From Psychrobacter pacificensis (lineage in GTDB: Bacteria; Pseudomonadota; Gammaproteobacteria; Pseudomonadales; Moraxellaceae), in NCBI RefSeq assembly GCF_900101915.1, contig NZ_FNAL01000001.1, positions 124,001 to 188,000 of the forward strand: a stretch of 64,000 bases of DNA. Reading direction: 5' to 3'. Numbering within the stretch: the first letter of the stretch is position 1; the number at the start of each line of letters is the position of its first letter. The position numbers were made by a program, and so were the translations under genes. The notes under the pieces were generated by a model. The model made no database searches. It was not told where the DNA came from and was given only the letters and a program-made list of their open reading frames with translations. Positions 29,223 through 37,631 of the stretch are shown here, piece by piece.

Positions 29223-29531
29223 TTAAACGGCACTGATGATCACTATCTGATACGCACGTTGTAGATAGAATTATTGAGCACCTTGCACATATTGATCATG
29301 TCTGAACTACTAAACCCCGATTTCGGGGTTTTTTTATAACTGTTTGTCCCTTATATTGAAAAGACAGTGTACAGCTGAATTGCTTTACAGAGGTAACTCA
29401 TTGCTCTGTATAATTATAAATTACCGTTATTCACTTTATACCATACTCAAAAATGCGATTAGCTGTATCGAACTCGTTTTGCTTGCTACTGTCGTTTTTG
29501 TGAATGGTATTAGATCGTTTGGATTGAGATT
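29223..29531. other. Intergenic region after cytochrome c4 gene
   Basis: 309 bases with the c4 terminator at 29313-29336 and otherwise AT-rich DNA. No convincing gene. Confidence 0.5.
29313..29336 (+). terminator. Terminator of cytochrome c4 gene
   Basis: Stem AACCCCGA (29313-29320) / TCGGGGTT (29323-29330), followed by a T-run. Confidence 0.88.
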
Positions 29532-30662
29532 ATGATGATCCGTTATGCTTCTTATTTTATCGCGGTATTGTTACCGTTGTTATTATTTCGCTGGTTTGCC
29601 CCTGCTTCAATCGGTGAGATCGATTTTTGGTTATTATGGCTGCTAGCAATGGTGTTGGTCGCGTTGCCAGTTGTTTATGCTGAGATAGCTTTGGCTTATC
29701 GTAGTGTCGAGGGACCTTTGGCCGGTATGCAAAAGCTCACTCGCGAATCAGATGCAAGCCCAATATGGCGAAGCTTTGGTTGGCTGGCTGCATTGGTTTC
29801 TATTGTGATTGCAGCATTGATCATATCAGGTGCCAGTACAGGGATATTAACCGCTTTGACTGAGCTTAATAGTACCCCTGATGTACCAAGTTTTGCGGTT
29901 GCCGCAGGGTTGATGGTTATTACTGTGCTATTAAGTCTGCTTGGCGTTGCGCCTTTGCCTATTGGCCTCGGATTGATGGTCGTTGGATTAATATTGGGCA
30001 TCGCAAATGGTGTGCCTAATATTAGTTTTGCTATGACCGATATCAGCTTGGTTGAATGGGCGCGGGCAGTGGCGCTAGCATTGGTCAGTGTTGGTGCGGG
30101 TACAGGGTTGTACTGGTTCGGGCAAAACTTGGTCAGTAGGCAGACGGTCACTGCCGTGGAAGCAAGCAGCCAACAAGCACAAAGTAGGGCTGCTCGTGAT
30201 TATCGTGCCACTAAATTGGTATTACCAATTTGGATTTTGCAGGTATTGGTAGGGGTTGTCGCGTTATTTATTAGTGGTATGTCGTTACCACCGATTGGAC
30301 AACTACTCTATTGGGCTGGCGTACTATTCGTCGTTAGCTATTTGCTGCATTACAGTACTCAGCAGTTAGCGCATAAGTTTGGGCTGTTAGTCAGCTTGAT
30401 AATAACTTTTGTTTTAGCATTGCTACTGGTGGTTGCGATTCCGACGACTTGGCTGGTAGGCATTCTAGTTATAGTGAGTAGCATAGCGGTACTACTATTA
30501 TCGGTATTTGCAGGATGGCAGATGAAGATCAGTCATTTACGCAAATCATTGAACTTTAGCAGCGAAGCATTCTATAACTTATGGCGAGTCGCGATACGTC
30601 TTGTCGTACCGCTGGCATTGCTATTGGCGTTAATAGGTTGGGTGATACAGTGGTTGAGCTAA
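29532..30662 (+). CDS. Multi-pass membrane protein, distantly like Na+-dependent (NSS/SNF) transporters
   Basis: 376 residues and about ten hydrophobic spans, hence an inner-membrane protein. The segment LPVVYAEIALAYRSVEGPLAGMQKLTRESD...IWRSFGWLAALVSIVIAALIISG is reminiscent of the NSS pattern (conserved Glu after helix 1, then a WR.FGWL stretch at helix 3). It is shorter than the ~450-500 residues typical of that family, and I see no firm substrate motif. Treat the NSS link as a weak inference. Two adjacent ATGs (29532 and 29535) are possible starts. The next gene lies close behind or overlaps it. Confidence 0.75.
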   Translation: MMIRYASYFIAVLLPLLLFRWFAPASIGEIDFWLLWLLAMVLVALPVVYAEIALAYRSVEGPLAGMQKLTRESDASPIWRSFGWLAALVSIVIAALIISGASTGILTALTELNSTPDVPSFAVAAGLMVITVLLSLLGVAPLPIGLGLMVVGLILGIANGVPNISFAMTDISLVEWARAVALALVSVGAGTGLYWFGQNLVSRQTVTAVEASSQQAQSRAARDYRATKLVLPIWILQVLVGVVALFISGMSLPPIGQLLYWAGVLFVVSYLLHYSTQQLAHKFGLLVSLIITFVLALLLVVAIPTTWLVGILVIVSSIAVLLLSVFAGWQMKISHLRKSLNFSSEAFYNLWRVAIRLVVPLALLLALIGWVIQWLS

Positions 30663-30712
30663 TAGGTGATGTCAGTAAGCATAGTAATAGTAATGCGCTG
30701 CAATCGGAGTTA

Positions 30713-31021
30713 ATGACAGTCTATCTGGCGTATGCGGAAGATGAGCAGCGCCAGCATTATCTGGTGTTAGAGGTTAGCCAAGGTACGAGTCTGTATGAGG
30801 CACTAGGCAAAGCTGGCTGGCTTGAAAGGTTTGCAGCGCTGGCAAAATGGTGTGAGCAAGCAGTAAACGTTACAACGCCAACCGCTAAACGTTGGCATGT
30901 GGGCATCTATGCACAAAAACAGCCGCTGAATTATCTATTGCAGCCTTTTGACCGTATCGAGGTATATCGCAGTTTAAGCGCTGATCCAATGTCTCAGCGC
31001 AAAAATAAATCTCGCGGTTAA
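30713..31021 (+). CDS. rnfH: RnfH/UPF0125 family ubiquitin-like small protein
   Basis: 102 residues from the ATG at 30713, which has CGGAG five bases upstream and aligns with the start of the RnfH fold (MTVYLAYAEDEQRQHYLVLEV). Alternative starts at GTG 30650 would overlap the upstream gene and add 21 residues. Family marks are SLYEALGKAGW, HVGIYAQKQPLNYLLQPFDRIEVYRSL and the ending DPMSQRKNKSRG. RnfH is a beta-grasp protein of unclear role, usually next to bamE and the ratA toxin gene; here bamE follows convergently. Confidence 0.85.
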   Translation: MTVYLAYAEDEQRQHYLVLEVSQGTSLYEALGKAGWLERFAALAKWCEQAVNVTTPTAKRWHVGIYAQKQPLNYLLQPFDRIEVYRSLSADPMSQRKNKSRG

Positions 31022-31071
31022 GTTATTATTAATTTTAACTGTTAGTCATTCGAGCTGATAAATCGTACGGA

Positions 31072-31476
31072 TTACGATGCTGGCAAGCTCTCGATACCTT
31101 CGATGCGAGTGACCAAACCATTATCATCAAAGTAAACAACTAAGTGTTGGCTTGCATTTTTGACATCAGCAATGCCTTTACGGCGGCCTTCGGTACCTGC
31201 TTGGTAATCGTAAATGTAATCCCAGCGCTTAGGCTCAAGGGTATCTCTAATCGCAGGACTGCCAAGGATATAAAGTACTTGGTTCTGATTCATCCCTACT
31301 TTTAGTTTTTGTGCTTGGGTTTGAGTAATCGCTGTGCCTTGAGGCAAATCAATCTTATAAACGCTCAATAGTGAGCAGCCAGACATAGCGACAGTAGCGC
31401 TCAGCATACTGGTGATAACAATGTTACGTAGTACGCTGGCATGGCTTAACGGACGAAAATTTAATGTCTTTATCAT
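31072..31476 (-). CDS. bamE: Outer-membrane assembly lipoprotein BamE (SmpA/OmlA)
   Basis: 134 residues from the ATG at 31474-31476. Upstream in-frame ATGs (31491 and 31605) lack ribosome sites, so the start is uncertain. The lipobox MSGC (Cys34) follows a hydrophobic stretch. The mature part has the BamE pattern: LPQGTAITQTQAQKLKVGMNQNQVLYILGSPAIRDTLEPKRWDYIYDYQ, ending in a VVYFDDNGLVTRIEG strand. It is a part of the BAM complex that inserts beta-barrel proteins. It is divergent from fur, the conserved arrangement in gammaproteobacteria. Confidence 0.93.
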   Translation of the reverse strand: MIKTLNFRPLSHASVLRNIVITSMLSATVAMSGCSLLSVYKIDLPQGTAITQTQAQKLKVGMNQNQVLYILGSPAIRDTLEPKRWDYIYDYQAGTEGRRKGIADVKNASQHLVVYFDDNGLVTRIEGIESLPAS

Positions 31477-31786
31477 GGTAAGATGACTCATAAGAAATGA
31501 ATTAGGCGCGGCCAAAGTTAGATGGTGCGAGTCTGACCGACAATCTTGGACAAATGATACGTCATTTACTTGCAATTGCCTACCACTTACGACATTATTT
31601 ACCAAACACCACCTGAATGGTTTTATTATTTATATTTTAAATTCATAGGCTTGCACTGCGGTTATTCAGGGAATTATAAAGCAGTCCGTCACCTCATCAG
31701 CACTGTTTTGAGGGTGTTAAAACCACTTATATTTAATAAAGAATAATCAGCAACGATTATTTATCTCATATTTTTTAGTTTTTCAT

Positions 31787-32263
31787 TTGCTAAGACTGTC
31801 ACAGTCAGAAGGGATATTATGGCTTCTTTTACCAATTTTTACCAATCAAGATTTACGTAGAGCAGGATTGAAAGTTACGTTGCCTCGTATTAAGATTTTA
31901 GAGCTGCTAGAAAGCGCCGAGTTACACCACATGAGTGCAGAAGAAATATACAAGGCGCTCATCGAACAAGGTGAAGATGTTGGTCTTGCCACGGTCTATC
32001 GTGTACTCACCCAATTTGAGCAGGCGGGCATTGTAGAGCGTCATAACTTTGAAAATAACTTGTCAGTGTTTGAAATTACCCAAGAAGAGCATCACGACCA
32101 TCTGGTCTGTGATGTTTGTGGCAAAATCATTGAATTCCATAATGAGATGATCGAGGAAGAGCAGCTGAAAGTCGCAGAAAAGCACGGCTTTAAACTATCG
32201 GGTCACTCGTTAGTCTTATATGGTATCTGTGCTGACCAAGCTTGCAGAGACAGTGCTAAGTAA
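31787..32263 (+). CDS. fur: Ferric uptake regulator Fur, 5' end disrupted by a 10-bp tandem duplication
   Basis: The Fur frame is intact from about codon 20 (NQDLRRAGLKVTLPRIKILELLE...) to the end. It has the winged helix DVGLATVYRVLTQFEQAGIV, the metal region HHDHLVCDVCGK and a second Cys pair CADQAC. The only in-frame start is TTG at 31787 without a Shine-Dalgarno. The natural start looks to be the ATG at 31819 behind AGAAGGGATATT, but TTTTACCAAT is duplicated at 31827-31846. From that ATG translation reads MASFTN and then shifts frame, stopping at a TAG after 13 codons. Deleting one copy gives MASFTNQDLRRAGLKV, a normal Fur start. So Fur may be absent, weakly made, or phase-variable. Fur represses iron uptake genes with Fe2+. 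Confidence 0.85.
   Translation: MLRLSQSEGILWLLLPIFTNQDLRRAGLKVTLPRIKILELLESAELHHMSAEEIYKALIEQGEDVGLATVYRVLTQFEQAGIVERHNFENNLSVFEITQEEHHDHLVCDVCGKIIEFHNEMIEEEQLKVAEKHGFKLSGHSLVLYGICADQACRDSAK
31827..31846 (+). repeat. 10-bp perfect tandem duplication inside fur
   Basis: TTTTACCAAT occurs twice without spacer (31827-31836 and 31837-31846), three codons after the likely fur ATG at 31819. Ten is not a multiple of three, so the frame shifts. Confidence 0.97.
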
Positions 32264-32322
32264 AGACCTTGGTTATCAATTAAAGCTTTATTTTTATACA
32301 TGACTCTAAGATCTCTTATATT

Positions 32323-32357
32323 AAAAAGCCCTCATTATTGATAATGAGGGCTTTTTT
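32323..32357 (+). terminator. Terminator of fur
   Basis: Stem AGCCCTCATT/AATGAGGGCT centred near 32340, with A-run before and T-run after; it can also act on converging pilU. Confidence 0.9.
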
Positions 32358-32399
32358 GAGTTTAATTTTTCAGTATGTACTGATGTCGCTCCCAATAAC

Positions 32400-33521
32400 T
32401 TAACTGATGTCTAACGATAAACTATCGGCACCCTCATCTAAATTAGCCTTACCGTTTTTGCTACTGAGCTTAATTTTCAGACGTAAGTCGTTAGGGGAGT
32501 CGGCATGCAAAATCGCCTCTTTATAAGTGATCTCTCCTTGTTCATACAAGTCAAAAAGCGCTTGATCAAAGGTTTGCATACCGCTGTCTCGAGAGCGTGT
32601 CATGACGTCTTTGATTTCATGCACCTCACCTTTACGGATATAGTCGCTAATTAGCTGTGAGTTTAATAAAATCTCAATAGCAGCACGGCGTCCTTTGCCA
32701 TCAGGGGTTGGAATGAGCTGCTGAGCGATAATGGCCTGCAAGTTCAGTGACAAATCCATAAATAGCTGATTATGACGACTGGTTTCAAAGAAATGAATAA
32801 TACGGTCAATCGCTTGGTTGGCATTATTGGCATGCAAGGTTGCAAATACCAGATGCCCTGTCTCAGCGTACTGAATAGCGTAGCTCATGACCTCACGGTT
32901 ACGAATCTCACCAATCAAAATGACATCTGGTGCTTGGCGCAGCGTATTTTTTAGTCCTGCTTCAAATGAATGAGTGTCGATACCGACTTCACGCTGAGTG
33001 ATGATACAACCACGATGTTTATGGACAAACTCGATAGGGTCTTCTATGGTAATGATATGCCCATGAGAGTTTTGGTTACGATGTCCAATCATAGCCGCGA
33101 GCGTAGAGGATTTACCTGTGCCGGTCGCGCCGACCAGCAAGATAATGCCGCGCTTTTTCATGGCCAGTTCTTTGAGCGCTGGCGGCAAGCGTAGTTCCTC
33201 AACAGTTGGGATCTTATTCTCAATTTTCCGTAAAATCATTCCTGCCATATCGCGCTGTATGAATGCACTGACCCGAAAACGTGCTTGCTGTGCTTCATCA
33301 GATATAGCAAATTGACACTCGTTCGTCTCTTTAAATTCTTTTTGCTGGCTAGGGGTCATCACTCCTTTGACTAACATCATGGTTTGATCAGCGGTCAAAG
33401 GGGTTTTACCGACAGGTAAAATTTTTCCATTTACTTTCATGGAAGGCGCTACATCAGCAGTAATAAAAAGGTCAGAGCCATTTTTATTAATCATCAACTG
33501 CAATAATTTATCAATGTCCAT
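32400..33521 (-). CDS. pilU: Type IV pilus retraction ATPase PilU
   Basis: 373 residues. Walker A GATGTGKSST starts at 131; Asp box and Walker B region follow (VILIGEIRN) and His box (ETGHLVFATLHANN). The N-terminus MDIDKLLQLMINKNGSDLFITADVAPS and the longer C-terminal tail (SSKNGKANLDEGADSLSLDIS) distinguish it from PilT. PilU is an accessory depolymerisation ATPase acting with PilT in twitching. It lies 119 bases after pilT on the same strand, so the two are likely co-transcribed. Confidence 0.95.
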   Translation of the reverse strand: MDIDKLLQLMINKNGSDLFITADVAPSMKVNGKILPVGKTPLTADQTMMLVKGVMTPSQQKEFKETNECQFAISDEAQQARFRVSAFIQRDMAGMILRKIENKIPTVEELRLPPALKELAMKKRGIILLVGATGTGKSSTLAAMIGHRNQNSHGHIITIEDPIEFVHKHRGCIITQREVGIDTHSFEAGLKNTLRQAPDVILIGEIRNREVMSYAIQYAETGHLVFATLHANNANQAIDRIIHFFETSRHNQLFMDLSLNLQAIIAQQLIPTPDGKGRRAAIEILLNSQLISDYIRKGEVHEIKDVMTRSRDSGMQTFDQALFDLYEQGEITYKEAILHADSPNDLRLKIKLSSKNGKANLDEGADSLSLDIS

Positions 33522-33640
33522 ATCGTACCTGCATTCGATGTAAGTCGATTAAAAGTTATTTAGAGTAGTGTATTAAAGGTCATTCATAGAGACCAATAAC
33601 AATCTAGCACCATTCACGCTTTTTTGTGATTTGGCTGAGA

Positions 33641-34696
33641 CTATAAAAATGCCTCAGGTTGCTTGGCATAAGGACGAGCCACATCTTTACTGATGGTGCC
33701 TTTGCCAACCAAGTTCTTTAAGGTTTGATCAAGCGTAATCATGCCTTCGCCTGCACCCGTTTGGATGGCAGAATACATCTGAGCAATTTTGTTTTCACGT
33801 ATTAAGTTACGGATAGCGGGTGTGCCTAGCATGATTTCATGAGCTGCCACACGTCCACCAGCTTGACGACGCAATAGGGTTTGTGAAATAACGGCTTGTA
33901 GTGACTCCGATAGCATGGCACGAATCATATCTTTTTCGGCGGCAGGGAATACGTCGATGACACGGTCAATCGTCTTAGCGGCTGAGCTAGTATGCAGAGT
34001 GCCGAATACTAAATGTCCTGTTTCGGCCGCAGTCAGTGCCAAACGAATGGTCTCAAGGTCACGTAACTCACCAACCAAGATGACATCTGGATCTTCTCGC
34101 AATGCCGAACGTAATGCAGGCTCAAAACCTAAGGTATCGCGGTGCACTTCACGCTGGTTAATCAGGCTTTTTTTCGATTCATGGACAAATTCAATCGGAT
34201 CTTCAATCGTTAAAATATGCTCTTTACGACTTTCGTTAATATAATTAATCATGGCCGCTAGCGTCGTCGATTTACCCGAACCAGTTGGGCCGGTAACTAA
34301 CACCACGCCACGTTTGAAGTCTGAGACACGTTTGAACACGTCGCCCATCCCTAAGTCTTCCATGGTCAATACTTTAGAAGGGATGGTACGAAATACCGCG
34401 CCTGCGCCGCGATTTTGATTGAATGCATTGACTCGAAAACGTGCCAAATTTGGAATCTCAAAAGAAAAATCTGTCTCAAAAAATTCTTCAAAATCAGCGC
34501 GCTGCTTGTCGTTCATAATGTCATAAATGAGCTGATGAACCACTTGGTGCGTCATCGCAGGCATATTGATGCGTGTCATCTCACCATCGGTACGAATCAT
34601 CGCAGGCATGCCAGCTGAAATATGTAAATCCGATGCTTTATGTTTGACCGTAAAACGTAGCAAGTCTTCGATACTTAAGGTGTTTTTTTCAGCCAT
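33641..34696 (-). CDS. pilT: Type IV pilus retraction motor PilT
   Basis: 351 residues. Walker A GPTGSGKST at 136-144; GELRDLETIRLALTAAETGHLVFGTLHTSSAAKTIDR covers Walker B and His box. The hallmark C-terminal AIRNLIREN motif, required for retraction, is present. The start MAEKNTLSIEDLLRFTVKHKASDLHISAG is canonical. It powers pilus retraction with PilU encoded next. It acts on the pilins encoded at the left end of the window. Confidence 0.97.
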   Translation of the reverse strand: MAEKNTLSIEDLLRFTVKHKASDLHISAGMPAMIRTDGEMTRINMPAMTHQVVHQLIYDIMNDKQRADFEEFFETDFSFEIPNLARFRVNAFNQNRGAGAVFRTIPSKVLTMEDLGMGDVFKRVSDFKRGVVLVTGPTGSGKSTTLAAMINYINESRKEHILTIEDPIEFVHESKKSLINQREVHRDTLGFEPALRSALREDPDVILVGELRDLETIRLALTAAETGHLVFGTLHTSSAAKTIDRVIDVFPAAEKDMIRAMLSESLQAVISQTLLRRQAGGRVAAHEIMLGTPAIRNLIRENKIAQMYSAIQTGAGEGMITLDQTLKNLVGKGTISKDVARPYAKQPEAFL

Positions 34697-35052
34697 AATC
34701 CGATATTCCTATCAATTAGTCAGGGTAAGACAAAAGAGCATAAAGGCACGTGGTAAACTATCCATCAATCGCTTTGTTCAAGCGTAAAATATTGAAGAGT
34801 GAACCAGCATGCCGTCTTTACCACCGCTATCATATTCAGTAGCATATGTTAAAGCATGTAACAATATCATAACAAGACTGTGAGTATTTAACCATCTACT
34901 CCTTTAAGAAAATATGAAATTAGTCATTTTTCAGCTAATTTTATATATGGGCGATAAATAATTTTTATTAAAAATATTTAAATTAAGCAGTCTCAGCCAT
35001 AAACTATTTATAAAACCTATTAAAAATTAAGTAAATTTTGAGAGCCTTATAT
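34697..35052. other. Divergent pilT/yggS intergenic region
   Basis: 356 strongly AT-rich bases, presumably both promoters. No gene, hairpin terminator or recognisable operator. Confidence 0.5.
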
Positions 35053-35790
35053 ATGACTGATATGAAAGAGACAAATCAAAGTGTTGATAATCAGACGCTT
35101 CTCGCTAATTGGCAGCAAGTCAAAGAGCAAATGACCCAAGCCTATGAACAGGCATCTGAGCGAGATAGTAGATCTGCCAACACTACCATTTTGCTAGCCG
35201 TGTCAAAAACCAAGCCTGCCAATATGATTGCTACTTTGGCGAATGAGGGACAGCAGCACTTTGGCGAGAACTATCTACAAGAAGCCATTGAAAAAATAAA
35301 TACGCTAAAATCGAATCCTGCATGCGCGGATATCGTCTGGCATTATATCGGCAGTATTCAGCGTAATAAAACACGCGATATTGCCGAGCATTTTGATTGG
35401 GTGCAAACCCTTGAGCGCGATATCATTGCCAAACGTTTAAACGATCAACGCCCAGATGAGCTCCCAGCATTGAACGTATTAATTCAGGTAAATATTGATA
35501 ACGAAGACAGCAAGTCAGGTTGCCTACCAGCAGAACTGCCAGCATTAATCATAGCGATTAAAGGCTATGAGCGCTTGCAACTGCGCGGGTTAATGATTAT
35601 CCCTGCCAAAGCAGATACAAACGCTTTTGCACGAACCAAGGCATTGTTTGACGATATAAAAGCCAGCCACCCAGAGTTGGATGCTTGGGATACACTTAGC
35701 ATGGGGATGAGTGGCGATATGACAGAGGCGATAGGCAATGGGTCTACCATGGTACGTGTTGGTACAGCTATCTTTGGTGCGCGAGATTAG
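35053..35790 (+). CDS. PLP homeostasis protein (YggS/PROSC family)
   Basis: 245 residues from the ATG at 35053 (TTGAGAG upstream; the TTG at 35038 is an unlikely start). Fold type III PLP-binding protein: AVSKTKP with the PLP Lys52, the FGENYLQEA motif, WHYIGSIQRNK and SMGMSGDMTEAIGNGSTMVRVGTAIFGAR near the end. It buffers pyridoxal phosphate; loss disturbs amino-acid and vitamin B6 balance. In most relatives it sits next to pilT in divergent orientation, exactly as here. Confidence 0.95.
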   Translation: MTDMKETNQSVDNQTLLANWQQVKEQMTQAYEQASERDSRSANTTILLAVSKTKPANMIATLANEGQQHFGENYLQEAIEKINTLKSNPACADIVWHYIGSIQRNKTRDIAEHFDWVQTLERDIIAKRLNDQRPDELPALNVLIQVNIDNEDSKSGCLPAELPALIIAIKGYERLQLRGLMIIPAKADTNAFARTKALFDDIKASHPELDAWDTLSMGMSGDMTEAIGNGSTMVRVGTAIFGARD

Positions 35791-35808
35791 TTTTGTGCGC
35801 GAGACTAG
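35777..35808 (+). repeat. Short direct repeat at the end of yggS
   Basis: GTGCGCGAGATTAG (35777-35790) and GTGCGCGAGACTAG (35795-35808) differ at one base. The first contains the yggS stop codon TAG. Confidence 0.85.
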
Positions 35809-35822
35809 AATGCTGCGTACTA

Positions 35823-35850
35823 GGCCAATTGAATAAATGATTAATTGGCC
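35823..35850. terminator. Possible hairpin between converging yggS and corC-like genes
   Basis: GGCCAATT (35823-35830) / AATTGGCC (35843-35850), 12-base loop, no good T-run. Weak terminator candidate. Confidence 0.4.
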
Positions 35851-35856
35851 AATCAA

Positions 35857-37131
35857 TCAAACCGTATCTTCTCGTTTGGTCACTAGCATTTGCGTGATTT
35901 TTAGATTGTCCGTTGCAATGATTTCAAACCGATAATTGGCGTACTCGATGGTGTCGGTCTTCTTAGGAATTTTGCGCAGCATATACATCATAAAGCCGCT
36001 GATGGTCTCATAGTTCTCACTGCGTGGTAAGTCGACGATATCTAATGCACGAATGACATCTTCAATAGGGGTCATTCCATCGATCAGCCACGAGTTGTCT
36101 GTGCGCTGAACAATAGGCTGCTCCTCAAGCGTCACCAGCTCGCCCATCACAATGCTCATCACGTCTTTGAGTGTGATAACACCAACCACAAGCCCATATT
36201 CATTCACGATGACAGCGAAGTCTGCGCCAGTCGATTTGAACATCTCTAATACTTCAAACAAAGACAAGGTGTCCGGTACAAATAGTGCCGGTTTTAATAG
36301 AGATTTGTCTGTCAGATTGACCTCTTGCTGATTTAAAACCAAGGCCAGAAAGCTACGAGACTCTACATAACCCACGATATGTTCTAGGTCGTCATCATGG
36401 CAGACCAAAAACTTATTGTGCGGCTGCTCAATCATGATATTTACGACTTCTTCGGTACTGGTTTTGGTATCAAAATAAACGATATTTTCGCGTGGGTTCA
36501 TCACTGAGGTGACGGTACGCTCCTGCATATCAAAGATATTTTCTATCAGATGATGCTCTTGTTTTTTTAGCACGCCTGCTTCAGCGCCTGCATCCATGAC
36601 GGCATAGATATCTTCTGGGGTCATATCATCTTGGCGAATGGTTGAGATACCAAAGGATTTAAAAAGGATATTTGCAGCGCCATCGAACACCCAGATAATG
36701 GGTTTTAATACAAAAATCAAGAGAATCATTGGGCGTACCAGTCGCACCGCTATCGCCTCAGCACTCGACATTGCCAAGCGTCTGGGCATCAGATCTGCAA
36801 GTAATGAAAACAGACTGGTGATGAGTGCAAACGATATCACTGAAGCCACCGCTTCACTATTAAACATCTGCTCCAGATAAGGACTGATGGCTGACTCGCC
36901 CACAGCACCCGCCGAGATAGCAACCGCATTGAGTACTATCTGTACGACCGTGATAAAGCTCCCAGGATGATCCTGCATATTGAGGACGTCAAGTGCGCGA
37001 ACATCGCCTTCTTTTGCCATGATTTGCAGTTTGATTTTGCGTCCTGCGGCAATCGCAATTTCAGCAGCAGAGACAAAGGTACTCAAGGCAAGTAGAAGGA
37101 GAAGAAAAACACTGGCAGTTAGCAAGCTCAT
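35857..37131 (-). CDS. CNNM/CorC-HlyC type membrane protein with CBS domains
   Basis: 424 residues. The N-terminal DUF21/CNNM membrane domain (about 1-190) has at least three hydrophobic spans (SVFLLLLLALSTFVSAAEIAIA; VVQIVLNAVAISAGAVG; ASVISFALITSLFSLLADLMPRRLA). Two CBS domains follow (MNPRENIVYFDTKTSTEEVVNIMIEQ; DYLF-type LFEVLEMFKSTGADFAVIVNEYG), then a C-terminal CorC_HlyC domain (WLIDGMTPIEDVIRALDI). The family includes Mg2+/Co2+ efflux proteins, often mislabelled haemolysins. Nucleotide binding to the CBS pair is expected. No metal-gene neighbours are visible. Confidence 0.9.
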   Translation of the reverse strand: MSLLTASVFLLLLLALSTFVSAAEIAIAAGRKIKLQIMAKEGDVRALDVLNMQDHPGSFITVVQIVLNAVAISAGAVGESAISPYLEQMFNSEAVASVISFALITSLFSLLADLMPRRLAMSSAEAIAVRLVRPMILLIFVLKPIIWVFDGAANILFKSFGISTIRQDDMTPEDIYAVMDAGAEAGVLKKQEHHLIENIFDMQERTVTSVMNPRENIVYFDTKTSTEEVVNIMIEQPHNKFLVCHDDDLEHIVGYVESRSFLALVLNQQEVNLTDKSLLKPALFVPDTLSLFEVLEMFKSTGADFAVIVNEYGLVVGVITLKDVMSIVMGELVTLEEQPIVQRTDNSWLIDGMTPIEDVIRALDIVDLPRSENYETISGFMMYMLRKIPKKTDTIEYANYRFEIIATDNLKITQMLVTKREDTV

Positions 37132-37234
37132 GACATACTCGAAAAGAAGTAAAGAGGAATTGGGTCAAAAATAGTCAGTAGGTAAAGGGAGAAGATCAGA
37201 AGGTGGACGGTAAATTTGTTCATGTATAAAAACC

Positions 37235-37259
37235 AAAAAAGCTGGGCAAGCACCCAGCT
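37235..37259 (-). terminator. Probable original terminator of nadE
   Basis: AGCTGGG (37240-37246) / CCCAGCT (37253-37259). On the minus strand the hairpin is followed by a T-run. It lies beyond the inserted element, about 370 bases from the nadE stop. Confidence 0.75.
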
Positions 37260-37331
37260 AATAGGAAAAATTCGACGTTTTGTCAAACGATCTGACTTGC
37301 ACCTTTCAACTCATAAATTCGTAAATCATAT

Positions 37332-37610
37332 AGGGCGTGTTGAACATTCGCAAATAGGCACTGCTGATCGCTAAAATGGTTCCAGACAAGGCACAAAGCG
37401 ACGATAATGCAGATGCCTTAGCGAGATTTGTAACGCAGTATGGGGCAATTTTAGCATCAGCCCCAACGATAAAAGCAGGGGACAGGACTCTTTTTTGCCG
37501 CTTCATCGTTAAAAATAAGCGCTTAGAGTGACTAAACTTATTATTTTTAACATCGAATCGCCTAAAAAATAGTCGCTGTCAGTGCCATGGTCGAATGTTC
37601 AACACGCCCT
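37332..37610. mobile_element. MITE-like element 1 with 19-bp terminal inverted repeats
   Basis: Perfect inverted termini AGGGCGTGTTGAACATTCG (37332-37350) and its complement (37592-37610) bound 279 bases. TA flanks both GGGCG ends, consistent with a TA target duplication of IS630/mariner type. There is no transposase; a 66-codon minus frame spanning one end is not a recognisable protein. It sits 21 bases behind the nadE stop, upstream of the nadE terminator. It may be a MITE or a deletion remnant of a larger IS. Confidence 0.8.
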
Positions 37611-37631
37611 AAGCTGAAAGGCAAGTGCGAT

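Larger units (their letters stand above)
37132..37631. other. Intergenic region carrying a terminator and a TIR element
   Basis: 500 bases between nadE (3' side) and the CorC-type gene (5' side). It contains a minus-strand terminator at 37235-37259 and a 279-base inverted-repeat element at 37332-37610. No other gene is supported. Confidence 0.7.

Noticed and set aside
31741-31800. A Fur box in the bamE/fur gap (autoregulation)
   Set aside because: The AATAATCAGCAACGATTATT stretch is only loosely like a GATAAT-type repeat; too weak to claim.
37306-37506. 66-codon minus-strand frame overlapping MITE-like element 1
   Set aside because: The frame is created by the TIR element and its flank; it does not resemble a transposase.
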